From Massariosphaeria phaeospora (lineage: Eukaryota > Ascomycota > Dothideomycetes > Pleosporales), in NCBI GenBank assembly GCA_011032825.1, contig JAADJZ010000024.1, positions 62,001 through 126,000 of the forward strand: 64,000 bases of DNA. The letters run 5' to 3'. Positions 1 through 11,727 of this stretch are shown one piece after another. Under the pieces are notes generated by a model that did not search any database, had not been told where the DNA came from, and was given only the letters and a program-made list of their open reading frames with translations. Positions within the stretch are counted from its first letter, which is position 1. Every line of letters begins with the position of its first letter. The translations under genes and the position numbers were made by a program.

Positions 1-3000
1 TATACTAGCTCGTGCTCACCAAACTGGCCAGTGAACCCTACTGACTCTGACTTTCGCGGGAAAGAATCCGCCAAGCAAAGTGATGGAAATGGGAGGCCAA
101 AATGCAACAGTTCGAGGGCACGCAACCAGCTGCAAGAGAGGAGATGAGACCTTCCAGGGAAGGCGCGGTATGGGGAATAAGAAAGTGAGATAGCTGGACC
201 AAAGTGTCTATTCACTCCGGCGCCTAAAGCTCGACAATATGCTGGGTGACCGGCTTCGACATGACCACCTTCTCGGTCAACTGTTACCCGGTAAGGTGAA
301 TCTCGAGGACTCGGCCCATTCGACCCTTTCCAAGGTGCCCTGTGGCGTGCGTCCATCACGCTTCTAGGAATCAAAGCTACACACCAATAATACGGTGAAA
401 AGCCACCGATGCGGCACAGAACCTGCAACTGCTCTTACAACGTGATACCGGGGGCGACCAGGGCCTTGATAACACGCTGCCCCGCAGTTGTAGCGGGGCA
501 CCACTTTGGAGGTGTGTAGAGTGAGTCCCTGACTAGATGCGCCGGTCCTTGTGGCCGATACAGCGTGCACGTTGATGAGCATGATTGACAGGGCCGGAAT
601 GCCCACATTAGTAACAGCCGGTAGAACGGGCTGCTCCCGTAGATGGGCGGATCTGGGCTGGGGCGGGTAAAGGGATGCTCAGCGAAGCGAGCCAGTGAAA
701 AGAAGCGGGCAATAGATGATACAGTAGATATATAGAGAGACGACCAACCTCTCATACTCGAGACAGAGCTATTATCGCCCAAGTAGACGCAGAAAACAAG
801 TACCGACGAAAGGTCCATCACACCAGCCCTGAAATACCTTGTCCGAAGCGATAGTGTGTAGCGCAAACTGAGAAAAACGAACAGCAAGTTCTTTACAGCA
901 AAACGGGGGATATTCTACTGCGGAAACTCCTCCGATAAGGTCATACGGCTAGTGAGGCCGTAGCGAGATCACAGGACGATGACTGGGCCTGAGGCATGGT
1001 GTAGTGAATGTATCCCTACACCAGAGTACTTTCTCATCGGCGACTGTCTGCAAGCAGGAAGCGCGCTCCAGTCCCCCAGGGCAGCTCTTCTCAGCATCGA
1101 GCTAAGATCTGCGGGGTAGTCTGGCGCGCGCGCGTAGAGAACACGTTGATACGTGCGAACGGTCACACGTGACTGCATTTCGAATGTGTAAGAGTTCGAT
1201 AAGGTCCTTAGATGTAACGGAGACGACAGGGACCAGGTCCAAGAAACCCACCTTCGAGACATGCCGGGGAGTGGTGATACTACCCAAGCCGGGGTATAAT
1301 AGATGAACTGCATGCCGATCGGGGGATTGAGGGTGCAAGGCTAGACATGAAGCCCATGGATGGCCGGAATATCTAGACCCCGCCTTATCGCAAGCTCGTT
1401 AGCAAGCACATGATCGATGTCTTACCTAGGTAGATACGCCGAAGATGTCAGCCTGTACAACCGCCTGATCCAAGAGTCGTTAACGGATCTCTATAGGGAA
1501 GGCGAACACATTGCCCAGAGACATAGGACCGAGGAGAACACTGCAAAGTAGAATCGCGCTCGGCAGTAGCAGGAACCGAAGAGTGACTTTGGTAGTGGGG
1601 AGGAAAGCGTGGCGCCGAAACATGCAAGGCTAGCCGCATTTAGCCATGGAACGGACATGACCCATTAACCAATGAGGCAGGAGCGCAGGAGACACTTGCG
1701 ATTGGACCTTTTTGCTAATAAAATGCAGGCCCTGTGGCACATGAGGGAACGGTAGTCGAGCTGGCCTCGTGGGGATATGCAGCTATGCAGCTACGCGGAC
1801 ACGTTCACGGGCGCACAGCGAGCAGACACGCGCCGGCGAGCCTGGCCGGCGGTTGACAGGTGTCACCCGGGACGGAGCCGACGGCAAGTGAGCCCTATCG
1901 TGCAAGTCGAGCGGCTGGGCTGTGACCGCTGTGATCTGGTGCCCCGGGGCCCTGCATCGTGATCACCGCGGGTGTTAGTCCAGTCTGGGGGAGCTCGTCG
2001 CTAGCCAGGTACGCCGAGGTTGGGACAGCAGTCGGCTACGTGCCCGCCGAAGCCCCATGGTCGTTGAAGCTCTAAGTGGCGCTCGAAGCGCTTGCTTTCG
2101 TTTTTTATGACTGCATCCGCTCGTGCTTCTTCTGCGTTCCACTCACTCTCCCGAAGCTGTCCGTTTGGTTCTTCTATCAACCGACATGTACTTGGTGCCG
2201 TACAAGGCAGCAGTCTCGGCGTCTCCATTCACCCCAACGATAGCGTAGGTGCTAGCCTCGGCCATGGCAGCATACCGTTCAGTGTGGCAGCCTGCGATGA
2301 TCTTGGTGTTGCAGCCCTCCCTCCCGTATCTCTCCGCGACTTCCTCGTCTGAACCCTTCTTCTTCACACAATTTCGGGTAACACCGAACGGCTGATTGGG
2401 CCGCAGCATGAGTAGGTATACCGTGAAGCGAGAAGAGCGAACGTTTGTGGGTGCGCAGGTAATGCTAGCGCTGCCAACGTGGGAGAGCGCGAATGCATCG
2501 CCGCCGTGCATCGCAGCAGCGTAGTGTGCGCCGCCGCCGACTGATTGGCCGCCATGGCGATAGGGCCCGAGACGAATGCTACGCAGCATCTAGGGACGGG
2601 CGGCTCGGATGGGCGCAAAACGCAGGCGTGACTGATATGGGCATGCTGAAGGCGTCCGTAGACGACGGCGTGCGCGTCGACGTCGGAACAGCGTTTGCTC
2701 TGGTGGTGTTTTACTGTTAGTCATCCGCCAAGCGCTAGCGTTGTAGCCCTGGGCGATCTGATGCAGGGCTGTTGGCAGGGTACTTTCCTTTCCATGGAGG
2801 AAATTGTTGGACAACTCGAAGCTGCGGCCCTGCCAATTGCTGCGACTACCAAACTTGGCCTCGAGGTTGTCATGGAGAAGTTGTACCAGGTCGTGAGATC
2901 TTGGTGCATGTATTGAGGGCATGCTACAAGACAATTCGCCAATCTACCACAAACAAAACACAAGCCAAGCTAGGCCAAGTTCCGTCTTCCGTCCTCATGG

Positions 3001-3517
3001 CGTGTCTCTCCAACCGACGCTCCCGAGTCCCGACAGAACTTGCACGGAGCATTCCGGTTAGAAGGCAGATGCGTACCGAGATTAGGATCGTGCGTGGGAG
3101 TTGTACATCGCGGGCCAGGCTTCGGCGAGGCTGAACACCGCCGGAAAAGACGCTTTGTGATCTTGTGCGGAGGTTGTCTTTGGCACTGGACGTAGACTAT
3201 GTCGGCTGTGGTGTAGCCGCACATGTTGGAGAGAGGTGAGTGCGAGGGCGCGATGCAGTAGTTCCGGCAGTGTAGAGTGTAGTATACTTCAGGAGTAGCT
3301 TTACAATAAGTAGGGCCTGGGTTTGGATCAGGCAACTAGACTACTCGCGGCGTCTCGGGACGGAAACCATGTGCCAAGGCCGATTACCAAGCCTGCGCGC
3401 TACTTGGAGCAGAAAAATAAACTGGTAGAGATCCTACGCTCAACTCAAACGTTGAAACAGATCAACACAAAGTGTAGGTACTGCGGGGGGCTTCCATGCA
3501 AAGATACTGCTAAACCG
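1..3517. other. Gene-free stretch at left edge
   Basis: No open frame here has a recognisable domain, and most short frames overlap on both strands as expected by chance. The exception is a coding-like segment on the minus strand near 2.1-2.4 kb, listed separately. I see no terminal repeats or transposase motif. It may be intergenic DNA, old decayed sequence, or the distal part of something outside the window. Confidence 0.5.
2143..2361 (-). pseudogene. Coding-like remnant, unrecognised
   Basis: Read on the minus strand, about 70 codons ending in a TGA at 2143 show strong preference for C or G in third positions and a protein-like composition (for example the run GCNTKIIAGCHTERYAAMAE), unlike the surrounding sequence. 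After residues reading GTKYMS, a second frame continues with an acidic, helical-looking segment (RESEWNAEEARADAVIKNES) down to about 2060. I found no convincing intron joining the two and no upstream ATG exon. I do not recognise the family. It could be the 3' part of a decayed gene or an exon whose partners I failed to find. Confidence 0.3.
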
Positions 3518-4633
3518 TCACTGGGACCGCTGTTGCGGCAACCGCTCGCGCTCCACAGCGCGGTTGGCCTCATCGTCACCCCTCCTGTAAGCCTCGTCCT
3601 TCTCCTTGTTCAACTCCCTATTCAAATGGTACACCTTCATGGCAATCGCATCCACCGTTTCCCTGGCCTTTCCGTCCTTGACCGCCGCCCTCAGCTCAAT
3701 CTCCACGCCTTCTCTCTGCCTGAGCTTCTGCATCCAGTCGTCCAGCTTCTTCGCGCCGCCAAAGCAAATGCCGTAGCCGTCGCAGTAGCACGCGTTCATC
3801 GCGGGGCAGTGCTCCGCGTTGCGCGTGAAGACGTACTGCCACACGTACTCGAATATGCGGCCCGAGTCCCGGTCCTCGAGGTCCGTGGCAAGCAGCCAGC
3901 GGCGCAGGTGCTTGTACAGACTCTTTGGGTTGTCTCTGACGCGTTCGCCGCTTACGGCGAATTGCGCACAGCAGGGTTGCGACAGGACGGGCGGCGGTCG
4001 GTGGCCGGGGAACAGGGCCTGGAAGATGTCGAAGTTGAAGCGCCGCTCCTCGGGCTTGATGCGCTGGTCAAAGTCTACTTCTGCGCGGCCGAGGTGGATC
4101 CAGTCCGGGCATCCGGGGTCGTGGTGGCAACGCAAGTTCATATACCCTTGGCGGGCAACGCGATCGTCGCGGAGGCGCTTGATGGCGAGCGAGGTATCCA
4201 GGCCGAGCAAGACGTTGTTGTGCCACGCATTCTGGTGGGCGTGGGCGAAGATGATGGTGTCTGGCAGACGGTCGTAGTGGTCGATAATGTACGTCAGGTA
4301 GACCATGGCCTCGTGGCCCTTGTTGCGAGGCACGCGAAACTCGGCCGCCGGATTGTCCACCTCGTAGATTGCCGCCGCGAGCCCAGGGAGGTCCTTGGAT
4401 ATCCAGCCGACGTGTTCGCTCTGCATCCGAGGCACGACCAGGATCCGGGAATAGTTCGAGCCCGGAGGCTTCGCAGTTCCAGGATAGAACGGCAGTTTAC
4501 TGTTGGCAGATCCAAACCGCCCTTCATGTCCGAACAGCGGTAGCGAAGTCGATGCGCGGCTGTGGAAGTACAGGGCGAGGAAGATGAGCAAGGCCGCCAC
4601 GGTTGATATCACCTTGCGCGACCTGTAGGACAT
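3518..4633 (-). CDS. DUF3431 domain protein, single-pass membrane anchored
   Basis: A single-exon frame of 371 residues. I chose the ATG at 4633 because it is followed by a basic N-terminus and a hydrophobic segment (about residues 8-23), as expected for a type II membrane anchor; the frame stays open upstream for 36 more codons that look like leader. The lumenal part matches the fungal DUF3431 family (Pfam PF11913), seen in the conserved block NKGHEAMVYLTYIIDHYDRL (about 105-124) and the HAHQNAWHNN block (about 131-140). The end is charged and probably helical. The biochemical function of DUF3431 is not established. Placement in the secretory pathway, perhaps as a Golgi-type enzyme, is inference from topology. 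It points the same way as the hypothetical gene to its right. Confidence 0.85.
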   Translation of the reverse strand: MSYRSRKVISTVAALLIFLALYFHSRASTSLPLFGHEGRFGSANSKLPFYPGTAKPPGSNYSRILVVPRMQSEHVGWISKDLPGLAAAIYEVDNPAAEFRVPRNKGHEAMVYLTYIIDHYDRLPDTIIFAHAHQNAWHNNVLLGLDTSLAIKRLRDDRVARQGYMNLRCHHDPGCPDWIHLGRAEVDFDQRIKPEERRFNFDIFQALFPGHRPPPVLSQPCCAQFAVSGERVRDNPKSLYKHLRRWLLATDLEDRDSGRIFEYVWQYVFTRNAEHCPAMNACYCDGYGICFGGAKKLDDWMQKLRQREGVEIELRAAVKDGKARETVDAIAMKVYHLNRELNKEKDEAYRRGDDEANRAVERERLPQQRSQ

Positions 4634-4869
4634 ACCGTAGGTGATTGTGTGAACAGTGCACGAGGTGTCGTCGGGTAGGTTGTAGGTTGATGGGACTGAG
4701 TAGGTCCATGGAGGCGGATGACAACAGGTGTGCAGAGTCACGAAGCAGTTTGTGGGGGTGCCGAGTGGGTGCTGGGTAGGAGTAGTTTGGTAGCGGCGCT
4801 CAGCCCGCCAGGTGGGTCTTTCCGCATTACACTACAGAATTAACAATTACACAACTAACAACAGCACGC

Positions 4870-5610
4870 TCAGAGTAACTCGTCACCTCCCCCCCGCCCT
4901 GCCGCCTTCTCCGCAGCCTCGCGCCTTTTCCTCCGTGCGACGCGCTGCGGCACCGTGTCCGGCGTGCCGTAAATTTCATCCGCGATATCCCGCTCCCTCT
5001 GCGTGCGCGTGTGTGGCTGCTTCACACGCAAAGCCTGGTCCCAGATCTGGCTCATGATCTCCTTGAGCTCTGCCTCGGTTTGCTGCCTGAACTCCTTGTC
5101 TTGCGGCGCGCTCTTCCACCAGTTGGGTCCGTAGTCCGGACCCTCGACCTTTGCAGGACCCGCGGCGACTGGACGGCGCTTGCCCGCTGGACGATCCGCG
5201 GCGACTGGACCTGCGGCTGGAGCTTCCGCCGCTGCATCCTCGTCGGGCTCGGAGGGCGCTGGCGAAGAGCGCAACGGTGGGAGCGGAGTGCTGCTTCGGC
5301 GCCGTTTGCGGCCTCTTTGTGGTGTGATTGCTTCGGTCTCTGCGACTGGACTTGCGGCTGGAGCTTCCGCGGCTGCATCCTGTCTGGCCCAGTCGAATAC
5401 TATACGTGTGGTTAGCTCAGTATCGAGACGGTGGAGAAGCATGTAGCCATCAAACGTACGGTCGTCCCAGTAAGAGTTATTATTCTCGGCTTGCCCTTGC
5501 ACAGCGCTGTAGTCCTCGAAGGGGTAGAAATTGAAGTCCATTTCCCCCGTGGGGCTCGGGGCGAAGAGGTCCTGCTCGGCGAAAACGCTTTCGAAGTCAG
5601 GAGCCGCCAT
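4870..5610 (-). CDS. Basic hypothetical protein with in-frame intron
   Basis: Proposed CDS is complement(4870..5399, 5460..5610), giving 226 residues. The unspliced frame is open for 246 codons, but 5400-5459 is a good 60-bp intron: GTACGT donor, CTAAC branch sequence and TATAG acceptor. The N-terminus is acidic and aromatic. A basic cluster (QRGRKRRRSS) looks like a nuclear localisation signal. The C-terminal third is a charged helix rich in Arg, Lys and Glu. Two copies of an Ala/Glu/Pro-rich stretch (AAAEAPAA) come from a 43-bp direct repeat in the gene. I do not recognise a domain. A nuclear or chromatin-associated role would fit the composition but is only inference. Confidence 0.6.
   Translation of the reverse strand: MAAPDFESVFAEQDLFAPSPTGEMDFNFYPFEDYSAVQGQAENNNSYWDDRTFDGYMLLHRLDTELTTRIVFDWARQDAAAEAPAASPVAETEAITPQRGRKRRRSSTPLPPLRSSPAPSEPDEDAAAEAPAAGPVAADRPAGKRRPVAAGPAKVEGPDYGPNWWKSAPQDKEFRQQTEAELKEIMSQIWDQALRVKQPHTRTQRERDIADEIYGTPDTVPQRVARRKRREAAEKAAGRGGGDELL
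5200..5384. repeat. Pair of 43-bp direct repeats inside a gene
   Basis: Near-identical segments at 5200-5243 and 5342-5384 (core GCGGCTGGAGCTTCCGC then GCTGCATCCT). They encode the repeated Ala/Pro/Glu motif of the overlapping hypothetical protein and probably arose by slippage or unequal exchange. Confidence 0.75.
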
Positions 5611-5728
5611 GTTCGGTGAGTTGTGATGAGAAGACGAGGAAATGGGAGCGATGTAATGAATCCTGCGTAATGTTCGGTGTGATGGGATGAGAAGACGAGA
5701 TAATAGGAGCGATGGAATGTCCTGCGTA
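5610..5728. repeat. Tandem duplication of about 60 bp in the 5' leader/promoter
   Basis: Two adjacent imperfect copies, each beginning TGTTCGGTG and containing GATGAGAAGACGAG and a GGAGCGATG block followed by TCCTGCGTA. The array starts directly upstream of the start codon of the minus-strand gene ending at 5610, so it lies in its leader or core promoter. Confidence 0.7.
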
Positions 5729-8382
5729 TCTTTATACCTACCTGTACACGCCAGCTATAGCTCCCAGAACAGCGAGCCCAATCGTCCAGGAACCATATAA
5801 GCAGATATCGGCTCACCTCTCTGCGAGTTCGGCACGATTATCTTTACTAATTGCCACTGTGGCATACCTAGGTATCGCGACCCTGGAACGGCCAGAATCA
5901 TCGCTGGACTAGCGGTACAGGTGGATAGAATGGCCCAAAGCGGAGGTAAGGTGAGAGTCACAGTCACGTTGAGGCTCGTCGGACTTTGGTTCCGTAGCGT
6001 GTTCGGTGGTAGCTGGCGCGCCTTGGGTGGGGAATCATCGCGAGTAGATATTTACGCGGAACCAAGGTTATTATGGCCAGGCAGCATCGCGGTCTCGCGG
6101 TCGGCGACGATACTGAAGCTGAAACTGAGTACAGCGCCGAACCGCGGTGGAATCAACTTGCGCAGTGTATCCTCTGGTTCAGTTGTCCTGAGCGGAAAAT
6201 CATCTCCTTCAATATCGCAGCAAAGTACCAGCGATGCGATGCGTGTGACCGCGCACCAATCGCCCAGTATGACTGCCGCTGGTCTACTGAGAACCGTCGC
6301 GCTGATGGATGTGGGAGGTATGGGCGACCTCCATCCGAGTATGTCACGTGCGCAGGGTGGTTTTAGGGCATTTTCGTTTCGGTGGTACTCGAATTGCCGC
6401 TGGAGGACGCTTGGGCGTAGCCATGTGGTAAGCAAACTCGGTAAAGCGTTGTATTGGGTGGGGGTGTTTCGATCTGCGGATGGGGATGCCGCATAGCGTG
6501 GCCCGTGTGCGTCTGGGGCAAAGGAAGGGTACGGCCTCGTTATCCGTGGTAGGGCTGATACCACGATATTTTTGGTACGATGCTGCAGCAGCTGCCCGCG
6601 GGTTTGAATATCCCACTGCACACATTTCGTGTGGCTTGTTCGATCGAGGGCAGTTGCGCCTGTTGTGCCTTTGGCTACGTAGTCTTGCGCTCACTGCGCT
6701 CTTCTTCAAAGCTGCTGCCGCATTAACTCCCTGAACAGGGACTCTGTAGTAGTTCCCAGCTTCCATTACCTTACAGACATCAATCAACCATGGACGTGTC
6801 CGTGGGGTTGAGCACGCCGCTCCCGGCGATCTGGGAGTCCCCGCTCAATCAAGATCTGTCGTAGTCCCGAGGTCGATAAATAGATTTCCAAATACTCGGA
6901 CCCGCTTTGGTTGCGTTTGGATCTGAGAGCTCCACAGGACGAATCGACCACTCAGGTTCCATTGGGAATAAATGAGGCGCGTCTCACTGAGCCTGCGATA
7001 GGTTCTGATCTTGTACTCTGTGGGTTGGCGCAATAACTGCCGACGATCCTCAACGCCTGCGTGAATTAGACAATCAGCGGTAACGACGAGCAAGCCAGCC
7101 CAAAATCTGTGCGCTTCACTTAGCGGCCCAGTTAGTGTGCTGTAGGTAAGTTGCTACCCGTGCGTTCAGACGAGAGAGCGCGCTGTCCCCAGGGCCGGCT
7201 CCACAAGACGTGTTGAAAGGTCGACATCGTTCTTGACCGCGAGAGGTGTCAAGGCTCAGGCCGCTGCAGTACCGTTCTCCTGGTTTCCAGTCTGCTTTCG
7301 TGATCTATGTTGTGGGGTGGAAAATCGTTCGTGCGGACCGCCCTCGCGTGTCGCGCACGCTAAGCCAAGACTCGGCTAAGCGCTAACTACGCACAGACCA
7401 CGAGGGTCCGCACCTAACGAGTTCAGGCCCCAGCTTTCGATCCATCTGAACTCCATCAACTTCTCCGTCTCCCCAGTGTCCCGACGCAATGTAGCGAGCG
7501 ATCGGCTGTCGTGCGTCTTACCCTTCACTGGCTACACCATTGCTTGGATGTGACTGGACGCTGCCGTCGAAGCGCGTTGCCGCTACAAAACCTGCCAGAG
7601 GAACACGTTTCTTTCCCGCCTCAGCCTTACAAATGTACAGCCGCTGTTCCATGCGTATGTGGGGACGGAACCGCGGCGACCCACTCCGGCCTGTACCTTT
7701 TCCAGTCACCCCAGGCCAATTGGCTCCCCTCCAATATGTCCGAGTATCGTGTCCACGCTTGCGCAACAAATCACTGAGGCTAGCTGTATCCACATCCAAC
7801 AAGGAATATCGGTAGGAGGTCTCGTATCACTGAAATGCAAGACTGTACTTCAAGATCGACCCAATGGAGATGATCCCGTACGCGGGTGTTGCGTGGATAT
7901 GAGTAGGCTGGAGACGTCCCGGAATCTGATCGCTCCAGCTTCTCCTAGCGCTCAGGCGCAGGTCGTTATGGTAAAGCCATGTGCAGCACTGGCTAGAAGG
8001 TATACCATGGCCGTCTAGGACCTTCTTACTGTTTGCAAACTAGGAAGGAGCGACGTTACTCAATCTGGCGTAGCCGGCTGCCTGATCAAAAGAAACAAGC
8101 TCAGGAGAGAACCTCAGTGAACCAGCCAACGCAGCGACCCAATTTGTTTCTAACATGCGAACGGCATTGCTCAAGTCCATCAACAGGCGTGCCCGGTTAG
8201 TGCGCGAGTTATCACGTGGTCTGACTCCGCTTCTCGTCTGCTAGATACGTCATTGTAGATTCATTTGTGGGAGTCATCCGCCATGACTCATGGAAGTTTT
8301 GATCCGCTGCACTGCACTAGTGGTGTGCTATCGGTCTGGGCAGGTTTGATGGGCATAAGCAGGCAACAACCAGGGTGGACGG
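5729..8382. other. Gene-free stretch
   Basis: About 2.65 kb without a supportable gene. Several frames of 80-190 codons overlap on both strands (for example around 5.9-6.8 kb and 7.5-8.0 kb), but none shows a domain, signal peptide or consistent third-position bias. No repeat termini were seen. Confidence 0.5.
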
Positions 8383-8389
8383 TATATAA
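8383..8389 (+). promoter_or_regulatory. TATA box
   Basis: TATATAA followed by a C/T-rich stretch with CTTTCTTCTTTCTTCAGAC, a typical fungal core promoter and start region, 55-100 bp upstream of the candidate start codons of the VIT/vWA gene. Confidence 0.6.
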
Positions 8390-8483
8390 GGCGCCCCTTC
8401 CCCACTTTCTTCTTTCTTCAGACAACACCACTTCTTCGCCACACATGCCCCCACCTCCTTACCCAAGCATCTCAGCTAACAAC

Positions 8484-11400
8484 ATGGCACGTACAAAACC
8501 CTGGCACAGGCGACACCTCTGTGGATGCTACTTCACCGACGCCGATGACGGACACAAGCGAACCTATTTGCCGCAGGTCAAGCTTGATGCCCATACAACT
8601 ATCCTATCGACGGCTTCCCGCACCGTGCTCACGCAGACCTTTGTCAATTCATCGAAATCGAAGCCCTTGGCCGAGATCATGTGAGTTGTTTCTATCTCGT
8701 CTCCCGCTGGCGTATTGCCGAGCTCACCCAAGACTCTCAACTCCCAATACTTTCGTCGTAACATGTACTAAACTATACAGATATACGTTTCCGCTCTTCG
8801 ATGGGGTGAGCGTGGTCGACTTCAAGTGCCAGATCGGCGATCGAACAATCTACGGCCTAGTGAAAGAGAAAGAAGAAGCCAAGAAGACGTATGAAGAGGC
8901 AAAGCAACGCGGAGAGAACGCGGCACTGCTATCGCAACTCACTAATGCTGCAGATGTTTTTAGCACTTCCTTTAGCAATATCCCCGAGGACGGTTCCGTC
9001 GTGATCGCCATAACGTATATCCAAGAGCTGAAGCACGACGCCGAAGTCGATGGCGTACGACTGAATATGCCGACAGCCATTGCACCACGCTACGGAGACT
9101 ACCCTGGAGAAGTAGCGAAGGCGTCACTTGTGGATGATTCGGGTGGCATCTCGATTACGATCGACATTAGCATGACTGATGGAATCCCCGTGAAGAAGGT
9201 TATCTCGCCCTCGCATCCAATTGAGGTGTCCCTCGGAAGTCTTTCTACCACTGCGATTGATGAGGAACCATCCATGTCAGAGGCATCTGCCACTCTTGCG
9301 CTCGGCTCAGCAGAACTGGAAAAGGATTTCGTACTCCAAGTAGTGGCCAAAGATGTCGGCGTCCCTCAGGCATTCCTTGAGACTCATCCCACCCTGCCGA
9401 ACCAGCGTGCGCTCATGACTACACTAGTACCAAAGTTCAATCTCAAGTCGCAGAGGCCTGAGATTATCTTCATCGCCGATCGCTCCGGCTCCATGTCAAG
9501 CAACATACCCACGCTCATCTCTGCACTCCACGTGTTTCTGAAATCAATCCCAGTTGGCTGTATGTTCAACATTTGCTCATTTGGCTCCAGGCACAACTTT
9601 CTCTGGCCCAAGAGTAAGGTATATGGACAAGATACTTTGGCAGAAGCAATCACACATGTCGACCTTTTCAAAGCGGATTTTGGCGGAACCGAGACGTTGG
9701 CGGCCATGACAGCATCCATTGAGAACAGAATGCAGGATATGAACACGGAGCTCATCTTACTCACCGACGGAGATATCTGGTCACAAAACGAGATGTTTGG
9801 ATACGTTGAGAAAGAGACTAAAGAGGGCAAGATTCGTGTATTCCCGATTGGAATCGGTGGTGGTGTCTCCAGTGCCCTCATCGAGGGGGTTGCTCGAGCA
9901 GGAAGAGGTTTCGCGCAAATGGTGGCCAATGGCGAGAAGCTGGATGGAAAGATTGTGCGCATGCTCAAGGGCGCTCTCACTCCTCACGTCAACGACTACC
10001 AACTTCAAGTCAAGTACGAGGACGACAGCGTCGAGAGTGTTGCCGAGTCTCTCGAGTTGAAGTTGAGCTTTGAAGACGAGGATGCGAAAAAGCAAGAGAC
10101 AAAAGACACGCCAATCTCCCTTTATGACCCCCAGGCCAAGGATGAACACCCTAAAGATGATGAGGCTGACAATACCTTGGCTGAGCTACCAGGTCTTGAG
10201 CGCCCGAAGATCTTGCAAACACCTCACGAGATGCCGGCATTGTATCCGTTCAATCGCACTTGCGTCTACCTTCTCATGTCTCCCGAGGCGCGGAACCTCC
10301 AGCCAAAGAGCGTGGTCCTCAGAGGGACTTCATCAGAAGGACCTCTTGAGCTAGAGATTCCGGTCCAAGTGCGCAAACAGCCCGATGAGATGATTCATCA
10401 ACTCGCTGCCCGCAAGGCAACCCAAGAGCTAGAAGAAGGCCAGGGATGGGTCTCCAACATCCAGACTGACGCCGGCTTTCTAGTGAAGAACAAGTACCCA
10501 GCCAAGTTTGAATTACTCCAGAAGCGTGAGGCTGTGCGTCTGGGCGTCGAGTTCCAGGTTGGCGGAAAATACTGTTCGTTTGTCGCAGTGGAAGCCAACG
10601 AGGCCGAGATGGCAGAAAAGCGCAGAAAAGCGCAGATCCAATCCACCACCAACAAAACAGGGCATAAAGAGACTAGTGAAGTCGATGATGACTGGAATAT
10701 GCTGGGTGATGAAGCGAACATCCCCTCGGCCAGTTACACCAGCAGTAAGTACTAATCCCTTTCTTTGTGCTAGATTCACATCCTCATACTGGCTGCGGTA
10801 AACCGTAGCGCCGGCGGCAAAGGTCTCGGTCTAGGCGGCCACTATCGCCATCGCAGGGTCATGCACCATAGTATCCGGAACGACACAGACGCCGTTGACT
10901 CTCTGTCTATTCCAGGTACCTCACAGACGCAAGCTCCGGGCAAGGCCAAGAAGCGATCCAGGAAATCATCCATGAGATTTTCCAAGGAGCAGTCGCCCCC
11001 TTCTGGGGGGTTTGCCGCACGCGTCCCAGTCAAGCGTTGTCACACGCCTTTAGAGGACTTACAAGCAACAGCAACCCCAGCTGTGCGTGGGTTTCGTTCC
11101 CGTACCAGTCAGCCGCCTCGCCAGTCTACTGGCGGTATGGCTCCCCGCATGCAACTTGCGAGCCAAGCGGCACGCCCGCGTGCTTCTGTAGTCGACGACG
11201 ACGACGACGACGACGCCGAGGAAAGCGTCCTTGAAAATCTCGCTGTTTCTATGCCAAGGGCAAAGGGGGAACGCAAGCACAGCAAGAAAGCTGCATCAGC
11301 CGTCTCTGCGTCGACGCACGCAACCGCCACCCCCGGACCTCCCCAAGGCACAGCCGACCCCGAACTTGATCGAGACACCGATCCGGCCACCCTTCTTCAG

Positions 11401-11727
11401 CGCCTCATCAAACGGCAGTCCTTTGCCGGATCCTGGACCCGGGAGGACCTCCCGTGCTCCGCTATGCACGTATCTCGTGACGCCGTGAAGGCTTCGGCGG
11501 AAAAGCTCGCGGCCACCCATCCAGCTATTGGCGGAGACAAAATCGCCGCGGTGCTGGCGACTGCGATTGTGATCATGTTTCTGGAGAAGAAGATGGCGGA
11601 CGAGGAAGAGACGTGGGAGCTGGTGGTTGAGAAGGCGAGGGGGTGGCTTGCGGGAGAGGTGGGTGATGAGGAGGTGTTGAAGGAGGTGTGGAAAGAGGCT
11701 GACGATATTGTTGGTGCTGCTGCTTGA
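8484..11727 (+). CDS. VIT and von Willebrand factor A domain protein
   Basis: Exon 1 is 8484-8680 and exon 2 is 8781-10744; the third exon ends at 11727 and most simply starts at 10835, giving about 1,017 residues. An ATG at 8445 in frame is an alternative start. Intron 1 (8681-8780) has GTGAGT and ACAG ends and joins the two halves of a VIT domain (about residues 10-135). The vWA domain follows, with the MIDAS motif DRSGSMSS at about 299-306. A long charged linker leads to a C-terminal helical region (LLQRLIKRQSFAGSW and LATAIVIMFLEKKMADEEE) typical of fungal VIT/vWA proteins. A run of seven Asp lies in the linker. Such proteins resemble inter-alpha-trypsin-inhibitor heavy chains; their fungal role is unknown. 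The junction between 10745 and 10834 is low complexity and could contain two introns. Confidence 0.85.

Noticed and set aside
3323..4543. 406-codon plus-strand open frame
   Set aside because: It is the antisense of the DUF3431 gene, whose minus-strand frame has the recognised family motifs.
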